DNA of 59,695 nt from contig CAJNDS010000847.1 of assembly GCA_905221605.1 (NCBI GenBank), forward strand, positions 1 to 59,695. Reading direction: 5' to 3'. Shown here in pieces: positions 1 through 9,500 of the stretch (position 1 is the first letter of the stretch; the number at the start of each line of letters is the position of its first letter). The notes beneath the pieces are model-generated. The model searched no databases. It was given only the letters and a program-made list of their open reading frames with translations, and was not told where the DNA came from. This DNA comes from Symbiodinium natans. Lineage: Eukaryota > Sar > Dinophyceae > Suessiales > Symbiodiniaceae. A program made the position numbers and the translations under genes.

Positions 1-96
1 TTTGAGGGGCTATAGCAAATGCTCTTAGCCCTAATTAAACCCTAAACCCTAAACCCTAAGGCCCTAAATCCTATTGTAAACCCTTGAATCCTGTAG

Positions 97-133
97 CAAA
101 GAGGCTCCTCGCTTGTGCGAGGCATGATTCCGG
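97..133 (+). CDS. candidate exon, unknown protein
   Basis: Open 12-codon stretch (QRGSSLVRGMIP) after an AG at 95-96 and before GT at 134. A C-rich telomere-like run lies upstream. Too short to identify; it is listed because the next island fits the same pattern. Confidence 0.3.
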
Positions 134-268
134 GTCCGTTTTTCTCCGCCGTCAGCTCGAGTAGTCTTTGCAGGCTTTCGCCACGTATGATACCATCCTA
201 GTACCCTAAGCCCTGAACCTTAAACCCTAAACCCTAAACCCTAAACCCGAAACCCTTGCAAAACGCAG

Positions 269-336
269 CTCTTACTCATACACCCGGCGGATGCCAGGCA
301 TGGCGGTTTGGGAATCCTATAGACCTGCTGTTTCTT
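269..336 (+). CDS. candidate exon, unknown protein
   Basis: CCCTAAA units end in a GCAG acceptor (265-268) and the exon ends at a canonical GTAAGG donor (337). One frame reads SYSYTRRMPGMAVWESYRPA; a second frame is also open. Length 68 bp. Product not recognised. Confidence 0.5.
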
Positions 337-928
337 GTAAGGAAGGAGGGAGGTTAGGTACCTTACATCCACCCTCAAGGGAGGGTGTTCAAGGGGATAT
401 CTAAAGCAAGATTCCCTAGTACTCCACACCACTCCATAAGCTTACCTATGGTTCCCTGGCTACAGACCCCCCCCCCCCCCCCCCCCATGAAAACCCCTTT
501 TTTAAGCACCCTGTAAAGTACAGGAGGTACCGAATTCCCCCCTTCCCTACTAAGAACCTTGAACCTATGCCGCTGGGGCCCCAAAACCAACAAGCCCTGA
601 ACCCCTGCGCAGGCCCCCTCATCTCAGAAAGGATGCCCAGTAGCTCCTTAGGGGGTAGGTCTTTGGTACAGCAAACCGGTCTCCCTTTGCTTCCTGGGCT
701 GCCTTTTTCAGGGAACTTGCTTCAGAACCCAAAAAGTGAGCACCATCTTCCTTAGAAGGGTAACGTAGGGATTGTTTGTTTTCGTACTGTTGTGGGGGTG
801 CCCCTAAACCCTAAACCCCAAACCCTAAACCCTAAACCCCAAACCCTAAACCCTAAACCCTAAACTGTAAACCCTAAACCCTAAACCCTAATTAGTAGCT
901 AGCTGGTTAGGCAGGGAACCTTTTGCAG
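337..928. other. intron-like stretch with poly-C and CCCTAAA array
   Basis: No convincing exon seen. It holds a run of about 20 C at 467-486, a short open reading frame at 567-755 with low-complexity composition, and a CCCTAAA array at 802-891 just upstream of the next candidate acceptor. Confidence 0.5.
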
Positions 929-980
929 GAGACAGCCTGGCGCCGTCAACAGACACAGTTCGATGAGTCGGAGGACTTTC
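929..980 (+). CDS. candidate exon, unknown protein
   Basis: TTTTGCAG acceptor (921-928) 37 bases after a CCCTAAA array. Frame 0 reads ETAWRRQQTQFDESEDF, with a possible donor GTTTGA at 981. If the donor were instead at the TTTAGGG run (1006), all three frames would contain a stop, so the 3' limit is uncertain. Confidence 0.35.
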
Positions 981-1328
981 GTTTGAGATCTTGAGAGTGT
1001 GGAGGGTTTAGGGTTTAGGGTTTAGGATTTAGGGTTTAGTGTTTAGGGAAGCATCCGCAATACCACAGGTAGTTTCCTAATTTTAATTAGGGCCCCTTTT
1101 CGGGTACTGTGCCCATTAGAAGGCGGCACGGTTGAAAAAGGGATTCCAAAAAGGGGACCCTGACTTAGAGACATAGATTCGGGAAACGTCTCCATAAACT
1201 ATGTGGGGTCATGACCATGCAATAAGGTTCACTCCTAATTGAAAGGGTTTGGGGCTTTGCACTAAGGTCCATTCCTTAATGAACGCGGCTTAGGGTCCCA
1301 AAGCAATCTGAGCCCCCACTAAAGCCTG

Positions 1329-1469
1329 AACCCTAAACCCTGAACTCTGGGGCCTGAACCCGAAACCCGAAACCCCAAACCCTAAACCCTAAACCCTAAC
1401 CCGAAACCCTACACCCTAAACCCTAAACCCTAAACCCTAAACCCGAAACCCTAAACCCTGAACCCTGAA
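1329..1469 (+). repeat. CCCTAAA-type array
   Basis: Degenerate C-rich telomere-like heptamers with CCCGAAA and CCCTGAA variants, ending 25 bases before the acceptor of the next candidate exon. Confidence 0.9.
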
Positions 1470-1493
1470 GGGGGGGTTGCCTGGGGTCGGCAG

Positions 1494-1556
1494 GATCGTC
1501 TACTCGCTTTGCTGGCCGCCTTCCACCAGCAAGTGGCACCTTGGCCCCAGAACAAT
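1494..1556 (+). CDS. candidate exon, unknown protein
   Basis: GGCAG acceptor at 1489-1493 and GT donor at 1557. It is 21 codons in phase 0 at both ends, reading DRLLALLAAFHQQVAPWPQN. Downstream come a TA dinucleotide run and then TTTAGGG units (1604-1678). Confidence 0.45.
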
Positions 1557-1603
1557 GTCTGCATGTATGCCTGTATGTATGTGTGTATATATATATATAT
1601 GCC

Positions 1604-1678
1604 AGGGTTTAGGGTTTAGGGTTTAGGGTTTAGGGTTTAGGGTTTAGGGTTTAGAGTTCAGGGTTTAGGGTTCAGGGT
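1604..1678 (+). repeat. TTTAGGG-type array
   Basis: About ten G-rich telomere-like heptamers following a TA run at 1587-1600. It lies on the 3' side of the candidate exon at 1494. Confidence 0.9.
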
Positions 1679-1749
1679 ATGCAAACCTACCACAGCCAAA
1701 GCACCCAGAGCTAGCCCTGAGAAGCTGTTGAGTTGTGTGTGGGCTTCAG

Positions 1750-1843
1750 GGTAGAATCGTTTACATCATACACTGATCACTACCTCGGACTCGTTGCTCC
1801 AGAACTTACATTTGCAACATCCTTCTATGAATCTCATATACAG
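1750..1843 (+). CDS. candidate exon without flanking CCCTAAA array
   Basis: GGCTTCAG acceptor and GTAGAA donor (1844). It is 31 codons long, containing TSYTDHYLGLVAPELTFATS. Unlike most islands it is preceded by G-rich units (1604-1678) rather than C-rich ones. Product unknown. Confidence 0.4.
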
Positions 1844-1932
1844 GTAGAATTCCAAACCAACTCTACACACAAGTCGATTTGTGAAGCTGTCGATACGCGT
1901 CGATGTCGAGAGCCCTCAAACCCACACCAGAA

Positions 1933-2046
1933 ACCCTAAACCCTCAACCCTCAACCCTCAACTCTAACCCCGAATCTGCCAAAACCCCACCCCCTAACCC
2001 CTAACCCCTAAACCCTAACCCCTAAACCCTAAACCCTAAACCCTAG
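1933..2046 (+). repeat. CCCTAAA-type array
   Basis: C-rich heptamers with CCCTCAA and CCCCTAA variants, running almost to the acceptor of the exon at 2056. Confidence 0.9.
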
Positions 2047-2055
2047 AAACCCCAG

Positions 2056-2133
2056 CCACGAGGTTGCAGAGCAACAGCAGGCCGAGCATTTGAATTGCTT
2101 GGCCCATCGCCGAGCCGAAGGCCAGAACGAAAG
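2056..2133 (+). CDS. candidate exon, coiled-coil-like
   Basis: CCCCAG acceptor directly after the array and GTCGTT donor at 2134, ten bases before TTTAGGG units. Reads HEVAEQQQAEHLNCLAHRRA, a Glu/Gln/Ala-rich helix-like segment. Leading phase 1, trailing 2. Confidence 0.5.
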
Positions 2134-2411
2134 GTCGTTTTGAGGGTTTAGGGTTTAGGGATTAGGGTTTAGGGTTTAGGGATTAGGGTTTCATGTTTTC
2201 AGGTTGCCAGGCTTTCCGATTTTCAGGGTTCCAGCGGTCATGGAAGGGGTGGAGTTTAGGGTTTGAGGTTTTGAGGGTTTAGGGTTTGAGGGCTTCGGCT
2301 TCAAGGCTTGCGGTGTATCGGGCGTCAGGGTTCGGGGCATAGTGTTGAGGCTTACGGGTTCAGGTTTTCAGGCTCGGGCCCTGTGTGGACCCTCAGCCTA
2401 CTTATTCCCAG

Positions 2412-2503
2412 CAACCCATTCTTCGGGGCAAGCAAAATTCCCAGCGCGATCCCAGCAAGTAGCCTTCAGTTGGCCAAGGAAGTTGCGCAAGCAAGAATTT
2501 GGG
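2412..2503 (+). CDS. candidate exon, unknown protein
   Basis: Acceptor CTTATTCCCAG with a pyrimidine tract and donor GTCCAG at 2504, running into TTTAGGG units at 2509. Thirty codons, including SAIPASSLQLAKEVAQARIW. No family recognised. Confidence 0.55.
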
Positions 2504-2776
2504 GTCCAGGGTTTAGGGTTTAGGGTTTAGGGTTTAGGGTTTAGGGTTTAGAGTTGATGGTCTTGGACTTGCAGGCCCCGCGCATCTCAACTGCCAGCGC
2601 CTCATCAAGCCTCAAGCCTCCCCAAAACCCTGCTCAACGCCCACTGCCCCCCATTCTAGCCGTACCCGCAAAACCAGGGGCCGCCTTCTAAGGACCCAGA
2701 ACCACATTTTTGAGAAGTGACCACATACAACCACATTAAGACAGACAACCAGACCATCCTCACTCTTCTTTCACAG

Positions 2777-2865
2777 CCTGCTATGAAAGCCCTGCACATG
2801 TTTTTTGGGAACGATGGGGAGGAGCCTTCGTTGGGCCTCCATCGGCCCCTGAAGGATTGCAATGG
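2777..2865 (+). CDS. candidate exon, unknown protein
   Basis: Strong pyrimidine-tract acceptor (TCTTCTTTCACAG, ending 2776) and GT donor at 2866. The 29 codons begin PAMKALHMFFGNDGEEPSLG. One of the cleaner splice contexts here, though it lies in a 700-bp stretch with few telomere units. Confidence 0.55.
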
Positions 2866-3140
2866 GTCTAGGGTTCATAGGGATGTGCAGTGAGCCAAGA
2901 CGGCTCAGCTAGGCAATATGTCGAAACGGTATCGGCTCCTGGCTTTGGAATTAGAATGTTTTTGCCTTCCTACAGTAGCTGAGTGAGTACACTTTGCAAT
3001 TTTGGGATACTATTAAGCCCCTAGAGAAGTGAACGTGTACACTTTTTCGGGGCTTATGTATGAACTCAGCAACTAAGTTGCGCACATATACATTTGCTTG
3101 AGGGGTTGCTGCTTTCTGGGAAGTAGACCTATGCCCTCAG

Positions 3141-3234
3141 CAAACCTTGCGGCAGAGTCGCCGCAGGCCGTTTCGGCGAGATTGAGGCCGGGTTTAATAG
3201 CTATCGGGTTTCAGTTTTTTTTCCCGCATCCTGA
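3141..3234 (+). CDS. candidate terminal exon
   Basis: GCCCTCAG acceptor at 3133-3140. Open for 30 codons (KPCGRVAAGRFGEIEAGFNS and on) to a TGA at 3232-3234. It could mark a gene end. The stretch between 2866 and 3140 shows no exon. Confidence 0.4.
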
Positions 3235-3508
3235 GCCCTAAGCCCTGAACCCTCAAGTTGTGTTTTGGGGGGCTGTTGTTTAGGGTTTACAGAGGTAGGT
3301 TTCAACAGAATTGTAAGTTTTAATTCCCCTTAATCCCCATACATATACACACATATTCCTGATAAAGCCGGAAAATAACTGTTATAGGGCCCCCAAGCCT
3401 ACCCCAGTTTAGCGTTGGCTGTTTTTGTTCGAGGTTCTTGGGTTTTCTGAGGACCGCCAAAACCCTCCTGTCACAAGGCTGACAAGGCATCTGGAACCCT
3501 CAACATGC

Positions 3509-3619
3509 CTTGGTAGCCCAGTGGTGCCCTTTGCCTTGTTTTTGGTTTAAGGTTCCCTAAGAAAGTAACCAACCCCAGAAAGGGTGCCCTTACTATGATA
3601 TGGCTACTGGGCTACCAAG
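3509..3619. mobile_element. MITE-like foldback element, family 1
   Basis: Perfect 14-bp terminal inverted repeats, CTTGGTAGCCCAGT (3509-3522) and its complement (3606-3619), enclose about 83 bp. Related copies occur at 4052, 30551, 34071, 40611 and 45711. No coding capacity; probably mobilised in trans. Confidence 0.75.
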
Positions 3620-3802
3620 ATGCGAAAAGCCCTCAAGCATTGAGCCTGGAAGACCCCGAGCCCTAAAGCCCAAAACCCAAAACACAAAAACCTCAAAACC
3701 CCAACGCCCCAAACCCCAAAGCCCCAAAACCCCAACAACCCCCCCCCCGCAAAAGCAAAACCTGAGCCTAAAATCTCGGAAAAAAAAAAAAACAACCATG
3801 AG

Positions 3803-3889
3803 GAGCAGCAGCGCCGAACAGAGGCGCGGCTGCTGGAGATGACGAGAGGCTTGATTCTCGGCCCCAAAAAGCTTAAGAGCCCCCACAAA
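3803..3889 (+). CDS. candidate exon, coiled-coil-like
   Basis: Acceptor CCATGAG after an A-rich run and donor GTATGG at 3890. It is 29 codons in phase 0 at both ends, beginning EQQRRTEARLLEMTRGLILG. TTTAGGG units begin at 3902. Product unknown. Confidence 0.55.
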
Positions 3890-4051
3890 GTATGGATCAT
3901 AGGGGTTTAGGGTTTAGGGTTTAGGGTTTGGGCGGGTTTAGGGTTTAAGGCCATATGTTGCCCTTATCAGGAATAGTGTTTTTCATTTCTTGGGGGGGGG
4001 GGGGGGGGGGTTCTTAAGCAAACAGTAGGATTCCCGGCCCCGTTCTTGGAG

Positions 4052-4152
4052 CTTGGTAGCCCGGTGGTGCTCTTTTGCCCTCTTTTTGGTTCTAGGTTCC
4101 CTTATAAAGTGACCGACGACAAACAGGGTACTCTTAGTTACTGGGCTACGAA
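4052..4152. mobile_element. MITE-like foldback element, family 1
   Basis: Starts CTTGGTAGCCCGGTGGT and ends ACTGGGCTACGAAG. It is a 101-bp diverged copy of the element at 3509, with the same internal TTCCCTTATAAAGTGACC segment. Confidence 0.65.
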
Positions 4153-4192
4153 GGGAGTGTCCCGTGCCTTTGAAGAAACGTGCCGAGTAGGA

Positions 4193-4367
4193 TAGGGTTT
4201 AGGGTTTAGGGTTTAGGGTTTAGGGTTTAGGGTTTAGGGTTTAGGGTTTAGGGTTTAGGGTTTAGGGTTTAGGGTTAGGGTTTAGGGTTTAGGGTTTAGG
4301 GTTTAGGGTTTAGGGTTTAGGGTTTAGGGTTTAGGGTTCAGGGTTCAGGGTTCAGGGTTTAGGGTTT
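4193..4367 (+). repeat. TTTAGGG-type array
   Basis: About 25 nearly perfect G-rich heptamers with one register shift near 4275 and TTCAGGG variants at the 3' end. Confidence 0.95.
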
Positions 4368-4553
4368 TCGTTTAACCTGGGTGCACCATACCTTTGTCTG
4401 GGCCGCCCATGTCCCCAAACAAGGGTTCAGGGTTTAGGGTTTAGGGTTTAGGGTTTGGGGTTTAGGGTTTAGGGTTTAGGGTAAGGGTTTGGGGTTCAGT
4501 ATGTTATAAGCCCTAAGGAGAAGCCTCGAGAACGAGCAACACACCCTGGGCAG

Positions 4554-4590
4554 CCGATCCGCAATTCTTGCCAAAGCGCCGCTCGCCAGG
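4554..4590 (+). CDS. candidate short exon
   Basis: GGGCAG acceptor and canonical GTGAGG donor at 4591. Twelve codons (RSAILAKAPLAR). Short enough that chance cannot be excluded. Confidence 0.35.
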
Positions 4591-5336
4591 GTGAGGTCAG
4601 ATAATCAGGGTTTAGGGTTGAGAGTTTAGGGCTTATGCAGTTTAGGGTTTAGGGTTTAGGGCTTAGGGTTTAGGGTTTAGGGTTTGGGGTTTAGGGCTTA
4701 GGGCTTAGGGCTTAGGGTTTGGGGTGTAATTAGGGTTTGGCGTTTGGGGTGTTTAGTTTAGGGTTACTTGTTGGGCAGTATATCTTTCACAGCTGTCTAA
4801 GGTCAGGAGCTGTTGGAAGCTTTTTTGGGCTAATAGCGCTAAAGCTTCGGAGTTTTCATGTTGGCTACCAAGCCGGGGAGCATGGGGAAACCACATGACT
4901 AAGGGTTTAGGGTTTAGGGTTTAGGGTTTAGAGTTTAGAGTTTAGGGTTTAGGGTTTAGGGTTTAGGGTTACAAGGCATGCTCGGGGTGTGAAGTGGGTC
5001 TGGGGTGTTGGGTTCAGAGTTTAGGGTTTGTTGACTCTGTGGTCTTCTTGAGGAGAGGATTCAGCCTGTAGGGTGCTTCAGAATCCTAGACTCGAAGCCC
5101 AATGCACCAGACCATTGTTAGTAGTGCTGTAATGCTACTGAATGTTCGCCGGTCTAAAGGGGCCGTACTGTCTGTCCCAAGTGGTTCGAAGAACGCTTGA
5201 GTACACCCAAACCCAACCCCAAACTCAAACCCTAAACAACAAGCCCCTAAACTCCCAGCCCAAAACACCAAACCCTAAACCCTAAACCCTAAACCCCAAA
5301 CCCCAAACCCGAAACCCTAAACCCTAACCCCCTCAG
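4591..5336. other. intron-like stretch bounded by telomere-like arrays
   Basis: G-rich arrays at 4607-4765 and 4901-4970, unique sequence at 4971-5269 without a clear exon, and a C-rich array at 5270-5332 just before the next acceptor. A clear example of the G-rich-start, C-rich-end intron layout. Confidence 0.7.
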
Positions 5337-5406
5337 GCAGGAGGAGGCGGAGCGAGAGATTGGGAGGCAGCTGTCGGAGGCGCAGCAGGCCTCGGCAGAA
5401 ATCACG
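5337..5406 (+). CDS. candidate exon, coiled-coil-like
   Basis: CCTCAG acceptor at the end of the C-rich array and GTTTCT donor at 5407, just ahead of TTTAGGG units at 5420. Reads QEEAEREIGRQLSEAQQASA, strongly helix/coiled-coil-like. Leading phase 1, trailing 0. Confidence 0.55.
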
Positions 5407-5518
5407 GTTTCTCATTGCAGGGTTTAGGGTTTAGGGTTACGGTTTGGGGGTTAGGGGCTAGGGTTTGGGGTTTAGGGTTTTGGGTTTAGGGTTTAGGGTT
5501 TAGGGTTTAATGTGGTCT

Positions 5519-5982
5519 CCTGATTAGCGTGGGCCCCCCCCCCAAACTAATTCCACCCCCGCAATAGTAAAAAAGAAAAAAGGACCCCCCAAACTAATTT
5601 TCGGCCCCGGGCCCTCCTCTTCATTTCCTCTTGGCTCCTCTGCCCTCTCCTCTTCCTCTCCTCTTCCTCTCCTCTTCCTCTCCTCTTCCTCTCCTCTTCC
5701 TCTCCTCTTCCTCTCCTCTTCCTCTCCTCTTCCTCTCCTCTTCCTCTCCTCTTCCTCTCCTCTTCCTCTCCCTCTCCTCTTAGGTAATTAAGCTCAGGTA
5801 AGCTCAGAATTGAAGCTCCTCTTCTTTTGCTCTTTTCTTTCCTCATCTTCTTCTCTTTTTTTCTCTCTTCCGACACCCATGCCCGAAAAACTTTTCATGA
5901 TAGTAGGGGGGGCGGCCTTTTTTGGTCCCCTGAATTGTTTTTTGAAAGTTTTGCATTATTGAAGGGGTCCACACTAATCAGG
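5519..5982. mobile_element. MITE-like element carrying a CT-rich minisatellite
   Basis: Terminal inverted repeats CCTGATTAGCGTGGGCCCC (5519-5537) and GGGGTCCACACTAATCAGG (5964-5982) match at 17 of 19 positions. The interior includes an 11-bp CTCCTCTTCCT minisatellite (about 5640-5780). The long minus-strand ORF across it is low complexity and probably not a gene. Confidence 0.65.
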
Positions 5983-6292
5983 ATACGACATTAGGGTTTA
6001 GGGTTTAGGGTTTAGGGTTTAGGGTTTAGGGTTTAGGGGTTACCTTGGAGGTCAGAGGAACCCTAAAAGGGTTTAGAATATGTTTCATAAAACGAAGTAG
6101 TCCAGGGTCTATGATCCCAATTTAGGCTTCATTTAGGTTTCCAATGTAGGGCTCAGGGTACAAGTAGTCCTTTACCCTGTAGTCCCTTTACCCGGAAGGG
6201 CCCCACCCCACCCACCGGTCTCGTATGAGCCCTGAGACCTATCAAGGGTGACTTCGGGCGTCCATGCAGTTGTCCATGCAGTTGGCACATAT

Positions 6293-6297
6293 TGGGA
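6293..6297. other. target-site duplication, left
   Basis: TGGGA immediately before the 5' LTR, repeated exactly at 16150-16154 after the 3' LTR. Five base pairs is the usual size for Ty1/Copia integration. Confidence 0.9.
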
Positions 6298-6592
6298 TGA
6301 AGATGTGCCCTACTGGTGGCCAAGGTGTGGTGCACAGCGGATGGCCGTTCCGGCCCGAACGTCGAAGGCCTTGATGGCCGACATGTGGATAGGGCCGACA
6401 GGGCCAAGTGCAAGCAAGGCCTGTAGGGCCAACTACAAGTAGACATGCAAGCAGCAAAGCAGAAGTACAGATTGTGCTGTGGTGCAAAACAAGTGAGCCC
6501 TGCATTGAAGCCATGGACATGCTACATCGGAGGCCTGGGTCCACCCTTTCTTCATCTGATAACCCCGCTCAGCCTGTGGGCACCGTCCCACA
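6298..6592 (+). repeat. 5' long terminal repeat
   Basis: 295 bp, begins TGAAGATG and ends CCCACA, so it has TG...CA termini. The copy at 15855-16149 reads the same base for base by eye. The bases just after it (GGTTATGAGCCC, 6593-6604) occupy the primer-binding-site position but match the usual initiator-Met tRNA site only loosely. Confidence 0.93.
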
Positions 6593-9500
6593 GGTTATGA
6601 GCCCAAACGGGGTTCAAGGTGGCATTTTGGATGGCGAAGTGGCCGGCCCTGCCTATGGAGCTGTGGATACAGGTCTCATGCCCAATGGTGTGTCTCCCGG
6701 GGATCAGACTGTGGCATCTGACGGAGGACGTCGTTTGGACGCGTCACGTGGGCAGCCTGATCTGGGGCAGACCATTGGTCATGAGCTGGTGCAGCTGGAA
6801 CCTGTAAGGGGCGGACAACTCGCTGATTTGCCTCAGAACCTTCAACCGCAGCAAGGACTGCATGTGGTTCAAGCGGAGGGCGCCTTTCAGGCCCAGAGCG
6901 GCGAAGGTCAGATGAGAGGTGCAGAGTGGACGGCCGAGAGGCATGTTTTTACCAGGACTGCTGGGAGTTCTTCGCCGACTACGATGATGAGGTGGCTAAC
7001 ACGCATCACTGAAGTCCTGAGAACTACGACGGATGCTGCTGGCGATTTACAGGGTAGGGTTTTAGGTGGTTTAGGGTTGACCCCTGGGCAAGGTGTGCAA
7101 GGGAGTAGCCACACAACCCCCACCCACTCACCACCGAGACAACAACCCAACACGTATAGTAGCAACATGCAGCAGCAGCAGCAGCAGCCAAGGCGATCCG
7201 AAGTGTCCCCTCCTGAAGAGTTAAGGATGCCCATGTCGTGGACAGGGGAAACCAACTCGCCGGCTTTTGATCCTGCACCTCTGTTTGGAGCTGGCGAAAT
7301 GCGTCAGCTTTGGGATGGGGTGAGAAGGGCACCGTTGTTGTATGGACAAGTCCCAGGTCATGCCCAGCAGCAGAGTGAAAGTACGGGATCTTCGGAGCTT
7401 CGAGCGGATGTTCGGCTGCAACTTCAGGAGGTTATGGCTTCGCAGCAGGAAGAAATTCGATGGGTGAGGGCTCAACTTCAGCAGGCTGGTCATGGAGGTG
7501 GAGTTCCTCTTCCACCAGGACAGCAGCAAGGCGGTCATGGGGATGTAGTTCCCCTCCCGCAAGTTCGGCAGGCTGGTCAAGGCGATGGAGGTCCTCTTCT
7601 TCATCCTCATCAGCAAGGCGGTCATGGGGATGTAGTTCTCCTCCCGCAAATTCGGCAGGCTGGTCAAGGCGATGGAGTTCCTCTTCTACAAGGGCAGCAG
7701 CAGGCTGGTCATGGAGGTGGAGTTCCTCTTCTACCAGGACAGCAGCAAGGCGGTCATGGTGGTGGAGTTCCCCTACTACAAGTTCAGCAGTCTGGTCAAG
7801 GCCCTGGAGTCCCTCTTCTACATCCTCAACAGCTGCCTGGTCAAGGCTGTGGCGTGCCTGGCGAATCCGGTTATGTACCCCGTGGAGGTCAGCAAGAGAG
7901 GGAACGAGTTGGGGGTTCGAGCAGCCAACCACAACCGGAAAGCACTGCGGCGGAGACGTTGTTGGGCGCTTTGACGGTGCAGTTGCAGGAAGCCCAAATG
8001 AAGCAGCTGGAAAAAAGGGAGACTGGCCCTGAGGCGGTGAAGCCAGGAACCACGGTTCTCCCACCACTTGATCCACCAGGTCGCGACACGAGCCCTGTGG
8101 ATATTCAAGACTGGCTGGAGGAGGTGGGAGGCATCATGGGCGACTTGAGCGATTCAAGTTCAAGCTGGTGGTCGAGAGTGAGGAGTTTGGCTGAGGAGCG
8201 ATACCAGGAGTGGGTGACATCTGGCCCGATGGAGAAGTTGACTTTGGAGCCCCCTCGCTCGATTGACCTCGAGGAGGGTAAGTATGGCAGAGTCAATGTG
8301 AGAGCAGCAGGCATGGTGTTCGCCGCTCTTCCACAGGAGGTGAAGGTCGAGATGATCACCAGGAAGTCAACAGGCTCGACCTCGTGCTTGGTGTTTCGGC
8401 TCTTGACGGTATATCGTCCTGGAGGGGAGGCGGAGAAGACACTGTTGCTCCAGCAGTTGACTAGTCCTGAGCCCTCTACGAATGCGGCGCAGGCAGTGAA
8501 GAGCCTTAGGAGGTGGAGCCGCTGGCTGAGCCGCGCGAGGGACTTGACAGTGACGGTCCCGGACCCGGTCCTGATGGTGAAGGGGCTCAACGGTGTCGTG
8601 GCGAAGGTGTTGGGGGATCACCAAGATGTGTGGCTTAGGAGTTCGTTGATGAGAGCCAAGCTGGGCTTGGATGCAAACCCAACCTTGGCGTCTACACTGG
8701 ACTACCATCGGCACCTTCAAGCAGAGATGGAGTTGTTGGCAACTTCGTCGGTGAGCACAAGCCCAAGTCCTAAGGTCAAGAGCGTGGAGACCCCGAGCAC
8801 TCCTTCCTCTTCGTCAACTGCCGTCAAGACAAAGGCCACGGCAAAGTCACCCTTGTGCAAGCTGTTTGCGAAGGTGGACGAGGGCTGCAAGTATGGGGCC
8901 GGTTGCCGGTTTGTGCATGAGTGGGGTAGTGTCGCCAAGAAGGATCGTTGCCATCTTTGCAGTGGAAGAGGGCATTTCTCCAAGCAGTGTCCCACGAAGG
9001 TGGAACCGAAAGTGAAGGCTTCGCCGAAGGGGACGAAGGGAAAAGGAAGGGGCATTGGAGAAGATGGCGGTGATGAAAAGGTGGCCAAGGCGACAGTGGT
9101 GGAACCAGAGCCGCGCCCAAGTCCTGCATCGTCTTCTCCTACAAGTCCCAAGAACGACTCCCTGGCCAAGGATGGTGAGCCTCAGCAACAGGATCTTCGT
9201 GAAATGCTTGGGGAAGCTACCCAGGCAATAAGGTCACTGCTGGCAAGCGGTGCTTCTTCCTCGACCGCTTCGTCTTCTACCTCAGCAGCAGTGGAAACTT
9301 TGCAGCGACAGCTTGATGAAATCCGCCTGAAGGTGATGAGACTCGAAAAGGAGCCCGCCTCTGGTGGAACCTTTGCCTTACTGGACAGCGGGGCAACTAA
9401 TATCCTTCGTGAGGCCAGGTCGCCCACCGAGCTGCAAGGCGCTAAGCCAACTCAGGTGGTTCTGGCTGGAGACACGAAACGAGAGCTTCACCAGACCGAA

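Larger units (their letters stand above)
3890..4553. other. intron-like stretch: G-rich arrays and two element copies
   Basis: Contains TTTAGGG units at 3902-3950, a G run of about 20 followed by half of a family-3 foldback element (about 3990-4029), a family-1 copy (4052-4152), and long G-rich arrays at 4193-4367 and 4432-4496. No exon seen. Confidence 0.6.

Noticed and set aside
4193-4367. CRISPR-like array
   Set aside because: Tandem heptamers without spacers, in eukaryotic context.
5547-5876. Glu/Arg-rich minus-strand ORF of 109 codons
   Set aside because: It is the translation of the CTCCTCTTCCT minisatellite within the MITE-like element.
7432-8076. Long ORFs antisense to or out of frame with Gag
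   Set aside because: They arise from GC-rich repeats of the Gag region; domain evidence lies only in the plus frame from 6513.
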